Below are positions 22,555 through 32,989 of a stretch of DNA of 64,000 nucleotides, piece after piece; within the stretch, counting starts at the first letter, position 1; every line of letters starts with the position of its first letter. The notes beneath the pieces are model-generated. The model searched no databases. It worked only from the letters and a program-made list of their open reading frames with translations, and was not told the origin of the DNA. The position numbers and the translations under genes are program-made. The DNA is taken from NCBI GenBank assembly GCA_021234155.1, contig JAJEKV010000054.1:2457702-2521701 (forward strand), read 5' to 3'. The DNA comes from Isoetes taiwanensis (lineage: Eukaryota; Streptophyta; Lycopodiopsida; Isoetales; Isoetaceae).

Positions 22555-23716
22555 TTAAAGTTCCACAGAGCTAGGATCAGAAGGATCAAAACCCAAGGAA
22601 TGAGAAACCAATAGTTGTTGCTGAAGAGATGGGAAAAATATATACATCCTTGGATGAATCAAAGCACCAATGTCCATGAGCTTGAAGATCCTGTCTAGAA
22701 TATTGAAAATAGTCGCAGAATATGTACCAAAGGCCTTTGCATCCTTTCCAATGGCAGAAAGGCGATGCTTAAAGCAAAATCTCAAAGTTGTATTAAGACA
22801 CGGGTTTTCTCCTCAAGAAACATCTCAACGTGTTACGGAAAATCTCTCCAATCAAGTGGCCACGAGCATGGCCATCCACATGAACAAAATCAACCAAATG
22901 CAGCAATCTCTCCAAAAGAACCATAAGGCAATACGGACCAGAAATGCGAGAATAGTGACTCAAGCTCTCAACCCATTTGGTTGGTCTTAGAGGAACCAAA
23001 TAAAGAGGCTCGCATGGGTATCAAGGCTAAAAATTCATTGCTGCATAGGAAAGCCACAAAGGCGAGAACAATAGATGTGCATTTCATATCATCCGGAAGA
23101 GAATCTGAGAGGCATGCAAACTTGTCAAGGAGTTTACGAACCATATGAGAAAAATAAGAAGATGATGGAAAGCAATAAAAGCAATGGTGGTGCTGACACG
23201 GGCTGACGGATTCGGGAAGGACGTCAAAAGCATAGTTAAAAAGTGGCAAATCGTGGAAGGACTAGTGGAGAGGAAATCACGGCTCTTAGCTTTGCACCAA
23301 TTCCTGAAAAGGGACCAAGCATGCTAATAATCTCTTAAAGTGCTGTCAGACCTAGAGCACATCAAGAACTTCTGAAAAGCATCCTTCAACTCAATTACGC
23401 CAACATCACCATCCAAAGCATTCCAAATCTTGAATAAAAAACCTCTGCATGAAACAAAGGAAACTCAACTAGTTAGTAGATAACCCGCAAAGCAATAACA
23501 TGACTTGTTGATTCGTGGCATGCTAGATTCGAAGATGGACTTATCATAAGACCTCGTCTGCTGTTACGAATCAAACGTTAGCCAGTAATCAAAAGATCAA
23601 CCATATAATAAACCAACACTAAAACATTCAAGATTCTCAAAACCAAACCAGGCCTCTAGCCCAAAGCTCTCCACCCAACTGGGCTCACAAAAGCAAGAGT
23701 CTCCAAGATAGTCCAT
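22555..23716 (-). pseudogene. Tyrosine recombinase (DIRS/Ngaro- or Crypton-like), decayed, with probable intron
   Basis: Minus-strand model: exon 1 from ATG 23,716 to about 23,645, an intron, then exon 2 from about 23,444 (acceptor TTTCATGCAG) to the TAA near 22,555. The segment HAWSLFRNWCKAKSRD resembles a SAM-like core-binding domain. Next come FLCSNEFLAL (where the first catalytic Arg would sit; here Cys) and SSKTNQMG (usual beta-strand lysine motif SKTDQ). In shifted frames follow FKHRLSAIGKDAKAFGTYS and QAHGHWCFDSSKDVYIF, the family's HGRW...Y nucleophile block, then SLQQQLLVSHSLG, a typical C-terminus. Frames change at least twice, the HxxR box is eroded, and there is an in-frame TAG in exon 2. 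A TATA box lies about 160 bp upstream. I saw no RT/RNase H partner beside it. Confidence 0.6.
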
Positions 23717-23876
23717 GCGCAATTTACGTCAAGCAAGAAGGGGTTTAGGATCATCAACCCTTAGAGAATCCTCTCTAAGAAACAGATACGGAGTTTATGG
23801 AAGGCGGCAAGAGGCAGTTGAAGGAGCAGACAGGGGATGAAGATGGAACTGCGTCCAATAAGCGCATCTCTTCCCC

Positions 23877-23884
23877 TTATATAG
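23877..23884 (-). promoter_or_regulatory. TATA box upstream of the tyrosine-recombinase gene
   Basis: The minus strand reads CCCTATATAAGGGGA here, a strong plant TATA box. It is about 160 bp upstream of the ATG at 23,716, leaving room for a normal 5' UTR, though a short upstream ATG frame lies between (ATG near 23,852). Confidence 0.5.
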
Positions 23885-24159
23885 GGATTAAGGAGCCTTT
23901 TTGGAAAAAGGTAAAGGTAGTGGGCCAATTATAGGATCTCAACCTTTTTCAAGGTTCCATAAGTATCTCAATGGTGCAAGTCTTATATTCATTTCCCATG
24001 TAACTATCTTGTTCTTGCTTTCCGAACCACTCCCCCGAGCACCACCATATCAATTCCTCCCCTTCCTGGGATTGATCGTCCTCGATCAAGAAATTATATG
24101 GCAAATTAACATAACCAAGTCCATGGTTACAACCCTGGTTGAATCCACAATCAGAAATA

Positions 24160-24218
24160 TTCAAGTCCAGCCCTTTAGGCTAGAAATTTCCAAGTCCAGC
24201 TCTTTAGGCTAAAATTTT
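24160..24218. repeat. 30-bp tandem duplication
   Basis: Two adjacent copies of a unit reading CAAGTCCAGCyCTTTAGGCT followed by AAAwTT. Nothing else was recognised between 23,900 and 24,600. Confidence 0.7.
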
Positions 24219-24620
24219 CTTGTCCAATAAAGATTTTCATATCAATTCCATTAGAAATGGCCTCAGTTTACTTAGAGGACTTGACATCTTTATAATCAGT
24301 AATAAAGAATTCAAGAATACTATGTATATCAATCTTTAGATATTTTCATCAATAAAGCAGTTGCAATATTAATATTAAAGAATTCCAAAACTTGATTGTC
24401 TCCCAACTTTGCTTATTATTCTGGCAAAGTTCGCTTATACTCCTCCACAAGTTTCACTTACGTCGTAATGTCATCGTCTCATCATTCATCTCGATATGAG
24501 TTATCACCCAAATCACCCATGATCACAATCACCAATAGCAACTTCAAACTCAACACATACCATAACCAATGTAATTCATCACATTTAGCATAGGTTCAAT
24601 AATAAGTCGAGTCAGTAATA

Positions 24621-24746
24621 ATGCCATCATTTTCCTTACAGACTTATCGTCCAATGGCTTCATATACCACAGGTAAAGACACCACAGGTGAGGATGCTGA
24701 TGCTTGGTTGAAAGGGATCGAGTCTATTTTCAAGTTAAGAAAACTC
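24621..24746 (+). mobile_element. Retrotransposon gag N-terminal fragment
   Basis: ATG-initiated frame reading TGEDADAWLKGIESIFKLRK, which fits the start of a Ty3/gypsy gag domain (usual pattern PxxAxxWLxxIExIF). It stops being gag-like at the GATGGC microsatellite (24,752-24,780), where purine-rich LINE-2-type sequence starts. The rest of that retroelement is not found beyond LINE-2. Confidence 0.45.
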
Positions 24747-24751
24747 CCGAC

Positions 24752-25783
24752 GATGGCGATGGCGATGGCGATGGCGATCGTGGGGGAGGGGAGAGCGATG
24801 CATAGGTCAGTGATCTGTGATTTGTGCTCTGATTCGTGTTTTGATCAATGGCAGTGTAATTAGAATACCGGAATTATAAATTGTAACTGGGAATTCAGAT
24901 AGTTACTTTATTTTATTAAGAAACGTTAAAGAAATATTGCCGGATTCACAAAGGCCACACAAACCGAGAGTATCAGGATGTTAATCTCAATGGGGGACGA
25001 GGCTAATAGAACAGAAGAAGGATGGACACCAATCGGCACACCATAGCTAACAGAGCTATGGGTCGGGGGCAGGTTGGAGGACGAGAATCGGAAGCATATT
25101 CGCTAACGGGTACCCAACGGTCTTGAAAAATTGAAAAATTCAAAAATCCAAAACTGTATAATACAATAGATACTGTACGCCAAGCAGGACTAGAAACATA
25201 GGGTGGTATACGACTACCAATTGGAGCACAGCTGGCACTACGTGGCCACTCACAACGGTGTGACTAGATTAGATATGTGGCATTGAAGGAAGGCACGTAA
25301 GACAGAAGGGCGTGTAAGGGGACCACTGCATGTTGTGGACGACACGTATGAAAATAGAAAAGGCAAATATACATGTCAATAGCTAACGCAGCACATGGGC
25401 TAGAAATTTAGAAATATCAATAATGATTAATATATGGCAGTATGACGTGATCGGACAGTGAGGCAGGAACATAAAGGAGAAGGGCACGTACACGACATTA
25501 AAATCTCACGGCAGATGTACAGAATAAACTTATCTCTAAGAAAATAACAATAATAATAATAATAAATATAATAAAAATAAAGAGAGATAAGACAGATATT
25601 AAGGAAAGGCAGGGGGAGATAGTACAAAAATACGTGGGAGTAAATGATAACCCACATATAAGCAGAATATACCGGTAGCATTTAATTACGAAATTAATTA
25701 GACACTGCAGACGGGACCGGTCGTAAGAATACAGCGTATCCGAGAAGATGGCGGGAATTACACAAAAAAAAAAAAAAAAAACC
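24752..25783 (+). mobile_element. LINE-2 piece 1: 5' untranslated part
   Basis: A-rich, G-rich plus-strand sequence of the same style as 29,650-31,000, beginning after a (GATGGC)n run and ending in an 18-A run plus CC (25,764-25,783). No coding frame is convincing. Assignment to LINE-2 rests on base composition and on the poly-A/CC junction, which resumes at 28,970 as A13-CC. The true 5' end is uncertain. Confidence 0.45.
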
Positions 25784-26276
25784 TTTTAAAATCTGATCAA
25801 CAGACTTTTACCTTCCATGGACTTTTGCAAAGACCACTTCGGGCCAATATGCAGCCTTAAGCCAAAACAGGTGTAAATTTGACTTAAGCCTTAAGAATGG
25901 TTAACTTTTATCATCGCAAAAGAAATTACCATATTCTATAACAAAAAACAATCTCCTTTTGTCAATTCAATTAAATTTATTCAGTCAATACATCATGTTT
26001 ACCTTTAGGAAAGTTAAGAATCGACTCTAGAACAGATAAAAAAATTAAAGTTTAGAAGTTTCTTTATCTTCCAAATCAACACCATAGAGTGCTCAGCAGA
26101 TTTGTCAAAAACATATATCTTCAATGTCATCTCGTCTTGTCTTGTAGCTTTTCCAACTTGAATGGGAAAATACACATAGGAGCAAGAAATCATGTTACCT
26201 GCAGTGAAACCAGAGGACAGTTAGCCTTAGAAGGGTAAGAGCCTAAGTCACTAACAGGTAAGCTACGGATTCCTTG

Positions 26277-26625
26277 GGCTTATCGCCCTTCACCTTGCAT
26301 GTTAACACAAGCACATGCATATTTATCAAGCAAAGACTGTATAAGTAACTCAGCCCTAACTAATAAACCTGCATGCCCTTCATCTTGCATTAAGATAAAC
26401 ATAATAGACATGCACTTCATCTTGCAAGTTAAGATAAACACAAGTTAAAATAAACACAATGGGTAACTCTGCCCTAAATAAAGAACCTGCATGCCCTTCA
26501 TCTTGCATTAAGAGAAGCATAATAAACATGCCCTTCCTCTTGCATGTTAAACTAAACACAATAGACAAAGAAACACAATAGACAGGAAAATTATACCCGC
26601 AAAGAATATCTAAGCTCATGCCCTA
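26277..26625. repeat. Irregular tandem repeats (CTTCATCTTGCAT units)
   Basis: At least five copies of CCTTCaTCTTGCATgTTAA-like units with intervening AAACACAATAGACA segments, in two higher-order blocks that repeat from about 26,360 and 26,480. Confidence 0.65.
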
Positions 26626-26698
26626 AATACTTAATCTAAGTGCCATCATAATTCTCCACATGCATGTTAATAGAGGCCATTATATTCACTGTAATCTT

Positions 26699-26905
26699 CT
26701 CACCAAGTGGACAGGGCCAGATCTACGTGCTAACCTTCAATTTTTAACCATATCATCATTTATTGCCACTGCTCAGACCCAGCAGATACCTCAAATACAC
26801 CACTCACCAAGTGGACATAGCCAAATCTAGGTGCTAACCTTCAATTATTAACCATATCATCATTTATTGACACTGCTCAGGCCCAGCAGAGACCTCAAAT
26901 ACACC
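26699..26905. repeat. 104-bp tandem duplication
   Basis: Units 26,699-26,802 and 26,803-26,905 are adjacent and about 92% alike. Each starts CTCACCAAGTGGACA and ends CCTCAAATACACC. Confidence 0.85.
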
Positions 26906-27899
26906 TTCTTTAGCTAAGCATGATGTCAGATATACAGCACAATGGAGAAATTTCATGCCGATCCCATAAAGTCCACAAGTCTACTCTATTGTTAACATAA
27001 ATCTCCTCTTAACTTCATGTCAGTTCTAAATCCACCAAGGGATAGTGCAAAAGCACAGTACATGTTAGACCAGTTTACATATATTTAGTGCCTCTGCCAA
27101 ACATACGGTAAATAGAAGCTAAGAGCTAAAACTCAGACAAACACTGAAATCCAAAATATGGCATCACCTTATAAGCCAATAAGAAGCTATAATTGCCACT
27201 GTGAACAGGTCTAGCAATGGATAACCTAAGAAGCGAATAGGCGCATAACCACTCTATAGTTACCAATTTAAGTTGGCATGATTATTCCTAGCTTTCCAAA
27301 TGCATAATCAGCAGCCTCTGCTGTTATCCCGTTTCTCTGCCAATTTAAGAGCCAAGGAATATTCTATGGCCATGCAATTAGAAGCCTATAATAACTGTAA
27401 CTTTATAATAAGCACAGTCTTTTAAGTACAAGCAACCAGCCCATTTGCCATTAGTCTCTGTTAGATCATTTATGCAGAATATTATATGTGCCTCTGCCAC
27501 TACAGAAATTTGTTGTAGAAGATAAATTACCCAAAGAGTCAGAAAATATCATGACATCCCAGGTTACTTCCAAATTACTTCCTAACATCAAGAAAGAATG
27601 CAGACCTGTTTAGACTTTCATAGCGTTTGTCTTTGAAGCTGACTAAATTGCATTGTTACAGCATACTCAAATAGAATCTCCAGAACAACTCTCATACATG
27701 GACATGCATCAATATAGTATATCTATCCTTTTAAGGTCTATAAACCATGAGTGGACTAAACTTAGATCTGAAAAAACCCCGCATCTATCACATGTGTGAA
27801 TTTAAAAAGCGCATGCACACATAACATTCAAAAAGTGTGCCATTAGGACTAAATAAAACTCAAATAAAGCAAAAATTATTCCAACCTGAATGGCTCGAT

Positions 27900-28290
27900 T
27901 TTGTTTGCCCATGTCTTGAGCAGCTACATCATGATTTCTTAACTTGAAGGAGCATATTTTGCCCTCTTTTCCTCATCCACATGGTCTTCCACAGATCTTG
28001 TCCATTGCTATCCTGATCTGCAGATTGCACAATAGTTTCCACTAATTTGACTACAAAAGCATTTATCATATTCATCAGAGCAGGATGTAGATACTACATG
28101 AAATAAGATTCTTGTTCTCTTTGCAGATTTGCCCGTTTCCTCTTTACTTCTTTTCCTTGTGGCCATATCAGATCCAATTTCTCTCGTTCCCTAGCCATCA
28201 CCAAGCACAGGCAAGCGACTAGAAAAGCTCCATGAGTAACAGAGTTTGGATCGATTGCTAGCAAACCATTATGCACTGAATTTTCAATCC
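27900..28290 (-). pseudogene. Unidentified coding-like segment
   Basis: The minus-strand translation HNGLLAIDPNSVTHGAFLVA continues through EREKLDLIWPQGKEVKRKR to QESYFM, then a TAG, then YLHPALMNMINAFVVKLVE and QSADQDSNGQDLW in the same frame. The composition and continuity look like a degraded host gene exon rather than a transposon. I do not recognise the family. A donor-like CAG/GTTGG occurs near 27,885. Confidence 0.3.
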
Positions 28291-29116
28291 TTTATCCACT
28301 GCATTCAAGCTATCGGAAGATCCTAGTCTAGAATTCAGCATATAGACACAGTGTCTGCAAAACGAAAACACTATATCCACATTTGGGGCTATTTTTATAG
28401 TATCACATCGCCCTTGCTACCGGCAGTTCCAGCATGTCGGATTTAGATATACCTAAGTGTCGGATCACGCTGGCGTTATCTACTTTTGTATTTGCATACT
28501 GCCATGTATTTCCTTTGCCGATCATGTTGCCATGGTCGAAACCCTAGGCTTGAAATGTTGGAAAAATTTCTAGAAAAACTCAGTTATTTAGCATTTCATC
28601 ACAAAAAATAAACCTCTATCAATTATTCATTTACCAATATTAAGGCCTGCATATAACAATAATTCCAACTTCACTAGGGAGCCTTAGTGACCCATCCAAT
28701 ATCATCCATCTAATATCCTTATTAGAATCTGCATGACATCATCTCCCCTTTTCTTAGGAAGTAATTATGACCATAGATGACATTTCCCTAAAAATATAGC
28801 CCTGTTTCATGCATACAGAGCCACTATTCAAATACATATAGTACAAATAGTATAAAACCACTGTTTGGAAAATCAGATAATAGGACGCATTAAATTACGT
28901 CTTGGCCAAATAACCACCATGTTCTTTAATATTTTCAAATTGTATATGCATTCCCCCATTAGTTATAATAAAAAAAAAAAAACCCGGCCTGTACATACGA
29001 CTATGAAAAGCAACAGAAGCTCGGGACCCCGAATGGAGACGGAAGCCCCTGGAGGATTCCGGTAGTTTTTAGATCTAGAAGATAGATAAGGGTTTAGCGC
29101 CGAGCATCTGCATAGC

Positions 29117-29650
29117 ATGGACAAAGGCAAGAAGGTTATGGAGCAGGATGGGGCCACTCCAAAAAAGCGCCCAAGATCTGGAGCTCTCGGCAACGTTACA
29201 GTGCCATGGAATCTGGAGCTCGAGGAGCTCGGACCATGGTGTATATGCGAGGATAACTGCTCGTGTCTGGAAAAAGGGCTGGGGTCGTGTATAAGCTGTG
29301 GGCGGGTACACTGCCTATTCTGTGATCGGGTGCATCACATGCAAGCCATGAAGGATATGGGATACAGCCTGAAATTGCTGGAAGTTATGGGGGTCCTGGC
29401 GGACAAGGATGATGCAACTAGGAAAGCTGATAGGATGAGGGTTCTCCGATGCTTTAACCGGTTGCAGATGGAAGGGGAAATGCAGAAATCAACCAGTTAT
29501 CAGCATGACCTGATTGTCACGGATTTTGGTAAGGTATGCATCAATTGCGCTGAAAAAAATCCAACAGAATATCTCTGCAGGGCTCTTATGGCCAGGAATG
29601 TAGAAAAAAGGAAGATGGGGGAGACATCGGCAACAATGAAGAAGAACTGA
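29117..29650 (+). CDS. Cys-rich putative zinc-binding protein in LINE-2 (extra ORF)
   Basis: An intact 177-residue frame from ATG 29,117. After a basic N-terminus (TPKKRPRSG, nuclear-localisation-like) comes WCICEDNCSCLEKGLGSC, then ISCGRVHCLFCDRVHH and, near the C-terminus, VCINCAEKNPTEYLC. These give paired CxC and CxxC ligands with His residues, suggesting two or more zinc sites. It lies on the coding strand of LINE-2, 1.57 kb before ORF1, and shares its A/G-rich codon use. Neither the fold nor a function is recognisable to me. It could be a LINE accessory RNA-binding protein, or a host gene caught in the 5' part. Confidence 0.55.
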   Translation: MDKGKKVMEQDGATPKKRPRSGALGNVTVPWNLELEELGPWCICEDNCSCLEKGLGSCISCGRVHCLFCDRVHHMQAMKDMGYSLKLLEVMGVLADKDDATRKADRMRVLRCFNRLQMEGEMQKSTSYQHDLIVTDFGKVCINCAEKNPTEYLCRALMARNVEKRKMGETSATMKKN

Positions 29651-30167
29651 CCGGTACTATACAAAAATGGACATGCAACGGGTACAGCACCAGGAACGTT
29701 TGGTTACAGTCCCAACCGCTGGTTTTCTAATTTCTAACTGCTTTTTTTATGTTTAAACTCCGTTCGCACTTAGTCTTAGGATTAGTTTTAAATCAAGGAA
29801 AACGGTAGTACTGTGTGAACAGCTACAGGTTACATGGCGGATTCTGTATGGGAAAAAGGAAATATAGAAGAAGGGGAGAAATACCGAGTCGAATAGATTA
29901 TAGGATAAGAGCAGAACTGAGCCTGCTCTAAATTTTGTTAAATTTTTGTAAGGAAGCATTTTGGATATGAATGGAAACAATTCTGATATATAGCCGGATA
30001 GAGAGCAAACGGGGATATACATAATACGAACAAAAGTAAAAACAGTTATATGAAATAAAGGGGGATTCATAACAAATTAGAGGAAATATGAACGAAAGAC
30101 ATATAAGGTGGATAAAGGATGGCACAAGGTTTCAACGGGTGGCGAACCAAATAGAAGCTAACGCATA

Positions 30168-30168
30168 G

Positions 30169-30204
<36 letters not shown>

Positions 30205-30205
30205 A
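30168..30205. repeat. (AAAT)n microsatellite
   Basis: About nine AAAT/TAAA units within the LINE-2 spacer. Confidence 0.9.
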
Positions 30206-31217
30206 TATTATAGGACATATAAAGAGGGGAAAGTAAAAAACAGGTAGGGAGTCGAACATATGTAAGTTAAGGAAAAAGTTAGGCATAGAAAGGGGACGCA
30301 TGCGTACGCTAACAAATAAAAAGGAAAAAAAAAAAGAGAAAAAGAAAAAAAATCGGGACTTCAATCACAGCGGAACACAAAAAAGATACGAGAAAGGTAT
30401 GATAAACATAAAGTACAGAGTAGAGATGTATATATGCTATATATGAACACAGATACAACAACCACAAAGGATGGACGAAAGGAGACGAAGAATCAAGGGA
30501 AACAGGAGTAAACAGGAGTAGATGGTGCAAATAGGGGAGGCAAAGCTATGGGACAGAGAGACGGACGTCTCCGCCATACACCAAGACAGAGTGGGAAATA
30601 GCCCACCGGCTGGTGCCTACCACTAAGCAACAGACACCAACTTCTCCGGCCCCATAAAATGAAAGTGGAAAAACGGAGGTTGCCAAGTACGGGATAGTGG
30701 GAGACAACTCCCCGACCGTACACCAAGACAGTGAGGATCTAATCCTCCGATTGGTGCACCAAAGTCACAAACCCACTACTAAAAGGATGCAACAAAACAA
30801 GATATTACATGTAACTATGTAAATCACGGAAATCATGGAAATACATACGAATCGGAGTCCCAATAAAACAGACGCCGATAGAAATGGGCGGACACAAGCA
30901 GCCGTTAATCATATCTTGGATGGGGGAAATTTTGAAATTTGAAATTCAAATCCTGAAAGGCGGTGAGGGGAAACGCCCGAACGGATAAATGAGGGAACAT
31001 AATATAACAAGCTCACGGAAGAGAAGCAAGATACAGGAAAACACAGAAGAGATCAAGCGGCGGGAAAGGGATTCGGTGAAGCGGTATAGCCATAGCAAGG
31101 GAGGGAGGAATGGCCAGCCAAGCAGGAGCGGTGGGAGCAAGCCACGTGAACTCCAACAGATTCTGCAAGACTTCCTGGCACAGATGGAAGTAAGGGCTGG
31201 AGACCAGAGTACCGAGG

Positions 31218-32096
31218 ATGGAAGCGCTCAATACACTGGTGAACGCGGTGCAACAAAACAAAGAGACGATAGGGAAAGTGGAGGACCGGGTGCAGGTGGT
31301 GGAAGAGACGGGGGTAGAAATTCGGAAGAGGATGGACGAGGTGGAGAAAGAAAAAGCGGAAATCATACAAAGGTTGGTGACATTAGAAAAGAAACAAATA
31401 GATTTAGATGCGTGGCAGAGTTTTGATAGGATAAAACCTCACATACTGGAATTCAAGGAACAGGAAAGGATAAAGCATGACGTAAGATTGATAGGGATAG
31501 CCGAAAGGCCTAACGAGGACACGTTTCGTGTCACTGCAGAAATACTGGAGAATGTTTTCCAGGAGCACAGGAATGTGATAGTGAAAGCAGTACGGGCGGG
31601 GGCATGGAGAGGAAGGGCGAGGCACATAAATATGACTCTGAGGGACATGGCAGCCAAGGAAAGAATCATCCGCGCAGGGTTCAAGCTCAGGAACGGTCTC
31701 AAAGTACAAGAGGCTCTAACAGCCATGCAAAGACAGGGGCTGCACAGGGAACTGGCAAAAGTCAGAGAATTGAGTCGGGCGGGAGTACAGGCAGGGGTAA
31801 AAAATGGGAAACTCTACCTCAAAAGAGGACGAGAGAACACACCACAGGAACAGGCAACGCAAGGAGATGTGATGGACCCACATGATCTGAAGAAAGATGG
31901 GAATCTCGAATTGGAAGCAACGAAGGGACAGGGACAGCAGATACAGATAAGGGAAAGAGTACCATCTGGATCAATGGATCGGGAAACAGCCCCCAAGATC
32001 CTAACGCAGACACAGCTAGGGTGGGGAAGCGGAAAAGAGGTCGGAAGAGACCTAGACCAAAACATAACCCCGACAAGGGAGACAGTGGGGGAATAG
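31218..32096 (+). CDS. LINE-2 ORF1 protein (coiled coil plus RNA-binding domain)
   Basis: 292 residues from ATG 31,218. Residues 1-75 form a coiled coil (IGKVEDRVQVVEE; KRMDEVEKEKAEIIQRL). An RRM-like block follows (HDVRLIGIAERPNEDTF; VKAVRAGAWRGRARHINMTL), then the C-terminal part (AAKERIIRAGFKLRNGL; LYLKRGRENTP). This three-part order matches L1-type ORF1p, the trimeric RNA chaperone that packages LINE RNA. The tail is Gln/Gly-rich. An overlapping frame (30,989-31,426) encodes a basic, Ser/Arg-rich stretch that might be the original N-terminus if a frameshift lies near 31,215. No internal stops. Confidence 0.75.
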   Translation: MEALNTLVNAVQQNKETIGKVEDRVQVVEETGVEIRKRMDEVEKEKAEIIQRLVTLEKKQIDLDAWQSFDRIKPHILEFKEQERIKHDVRLIGIAERPNEDTFRVTAEILENVFQEHRNVIVKAVRAGAWRGRARHINMTLRDMAAKERIIRAGFKLRNGLKVQEALTAMQRQGLHRELAKVRELSRAGVQAGVKNGKLYLKRGRENTPQEQATQGDVMDPHDLKKDGNLELEATKGQGQQIQIRERVPSGSMDRETAPKILTQTQLGWGSGKEVGRDLDQNITPTRETVGE

Positions 32097-32534
32097 GGAG
32101 CAAGGACGAGGAGACAGGTAAAGAAAGGACACGAAGCAGATCACCGTGGAGGCAGTGGGGGGCGCGAGAAAGGAAGGAAGAAGAAGCGACCGGGTCGAAC
32201 CGCGCGGGATATCCTTGGGACGACGGAGAACGCTTACACACAGCAAGGGACCAGGATATCATATGCATCCTTTATTCCTTGATCTACACCGTACATAAAG
32301 TTCCTCGTTTGTGGGGTATGCATGTACAAAATTTGCCATACTGTATAAGAAGATTTACAAAATACTATAAGATTTGAGGTAATGTACTATATGGTGTTCA
32401 TTTTGTATATGTAAAACATAAATTTAGGGGCTCTCGCTGCCTTACGTCACCCCCCGTGTGAATATGCACCCAAACAAAAGGGGGTTTTCAGGGGGAATTT
32501 AATTTTCAGTGTGAAGGTTAATGGTTTGTGTTAT

Positions 32535-32575
32535 AAAAAATTTTTTGGCCCCTTCGGGGCCGTGGAAAATTTTTT
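32535..32575. repeat. Strong hairpin (AAAAAATTTTTTGGCCCC stem)
   Basis: The core stem is GGCCCC-TTC-GGGGCC. An outer A/T stem extends it (AAAAAATTTTTT on the left and GGAAAATTTTTT on the right, with a GT bulge). T-runs follow the stem on the plus strand. It may be a MITE centre or a processed-transcript relic. Confidence 0.6.
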
Positions 32576-32989
32576 CATATTCTTTAAAGAAAAAGATCGA
32601 CATATAATAAGAACATAAATTGTGTGCTAAATCACATTCTTTAAGGTTTTCTATTGCATCAAAAAAGGAAAGGATAGTGGTTGGACCATATCCTACGGCA
32701 CATAAAAACTCGAATATACACATATTTTGCCACATATAAGCATCATAATTTGGAGTGCTATTATTGTGTTCGAAATACCAAGATGATTGCATGGACCAAC
32801 AACTCACCACTTCGATTATTGCTAGGCTAGATTTCTATTTTTAAGAAGAGGATTCATGTGGAGTTCCTCTCTTCTATATACTCGTGATTTCCGGTCCCAA
32901 CTAACACATAAGATCTTAAAACTCCCAACTATAAAACTAGCACACAAGATTTTAAAAATGAGAAAGTTGAAGCACATGATATATATGAT

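Larger units (their letters stand above)
25784..28969. mobile_element. 3.2-kb block inserted into LINE-2 at its poly-A stretch
   Basis: Both edges carry the same A-run plus CC (25,764-25,783 and 28,970-28,984), which would be a target duplication of up to 15 bp. The block differs from its flanks: it is AT-rich and not purine-biased. It contains tandem repeats (26,277-26,905) and a minus-strand coding-like stretch (27,900-28,290). No terminal inverted repeats or LTRs were seen. It could be a retro-inserted transcript or a fragment captured by a DNA transposon. Confidence 0.5.
28970..32258 (+). mobile_element. LINE-2 piece 2: Cys-rich ORF, long spacer, ORF1
   Basis: Purine-rich plus-strand sequence resumes after A13-CC. 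It holds the Cys-rich frame (29,117-29,650), about 1.5 kb without a good frame (with a TAAA microsatellite at 30,168-30,205), and ORF1 (31,218-32,096). The spacer has repeated CACCAAGACAG segments near 30,580 and 30,722. The piece breaks off near 32,258, before the endonuclease start. Confidence 0.7.

Noticed and set aside
24752..24780. (GATGGC)n coding Met-Ala repeats at the end of the gag fragment
   Set aside because: A simple microsatellite at the junction; the repeated Met-Ala is not a protein feature.
32499..32810. 103-codon minus-strand frame
   Set aside because: It runs into the GGCCCC hairpin and has no neighbouring exon or recognisable motif; left out as unsupported.
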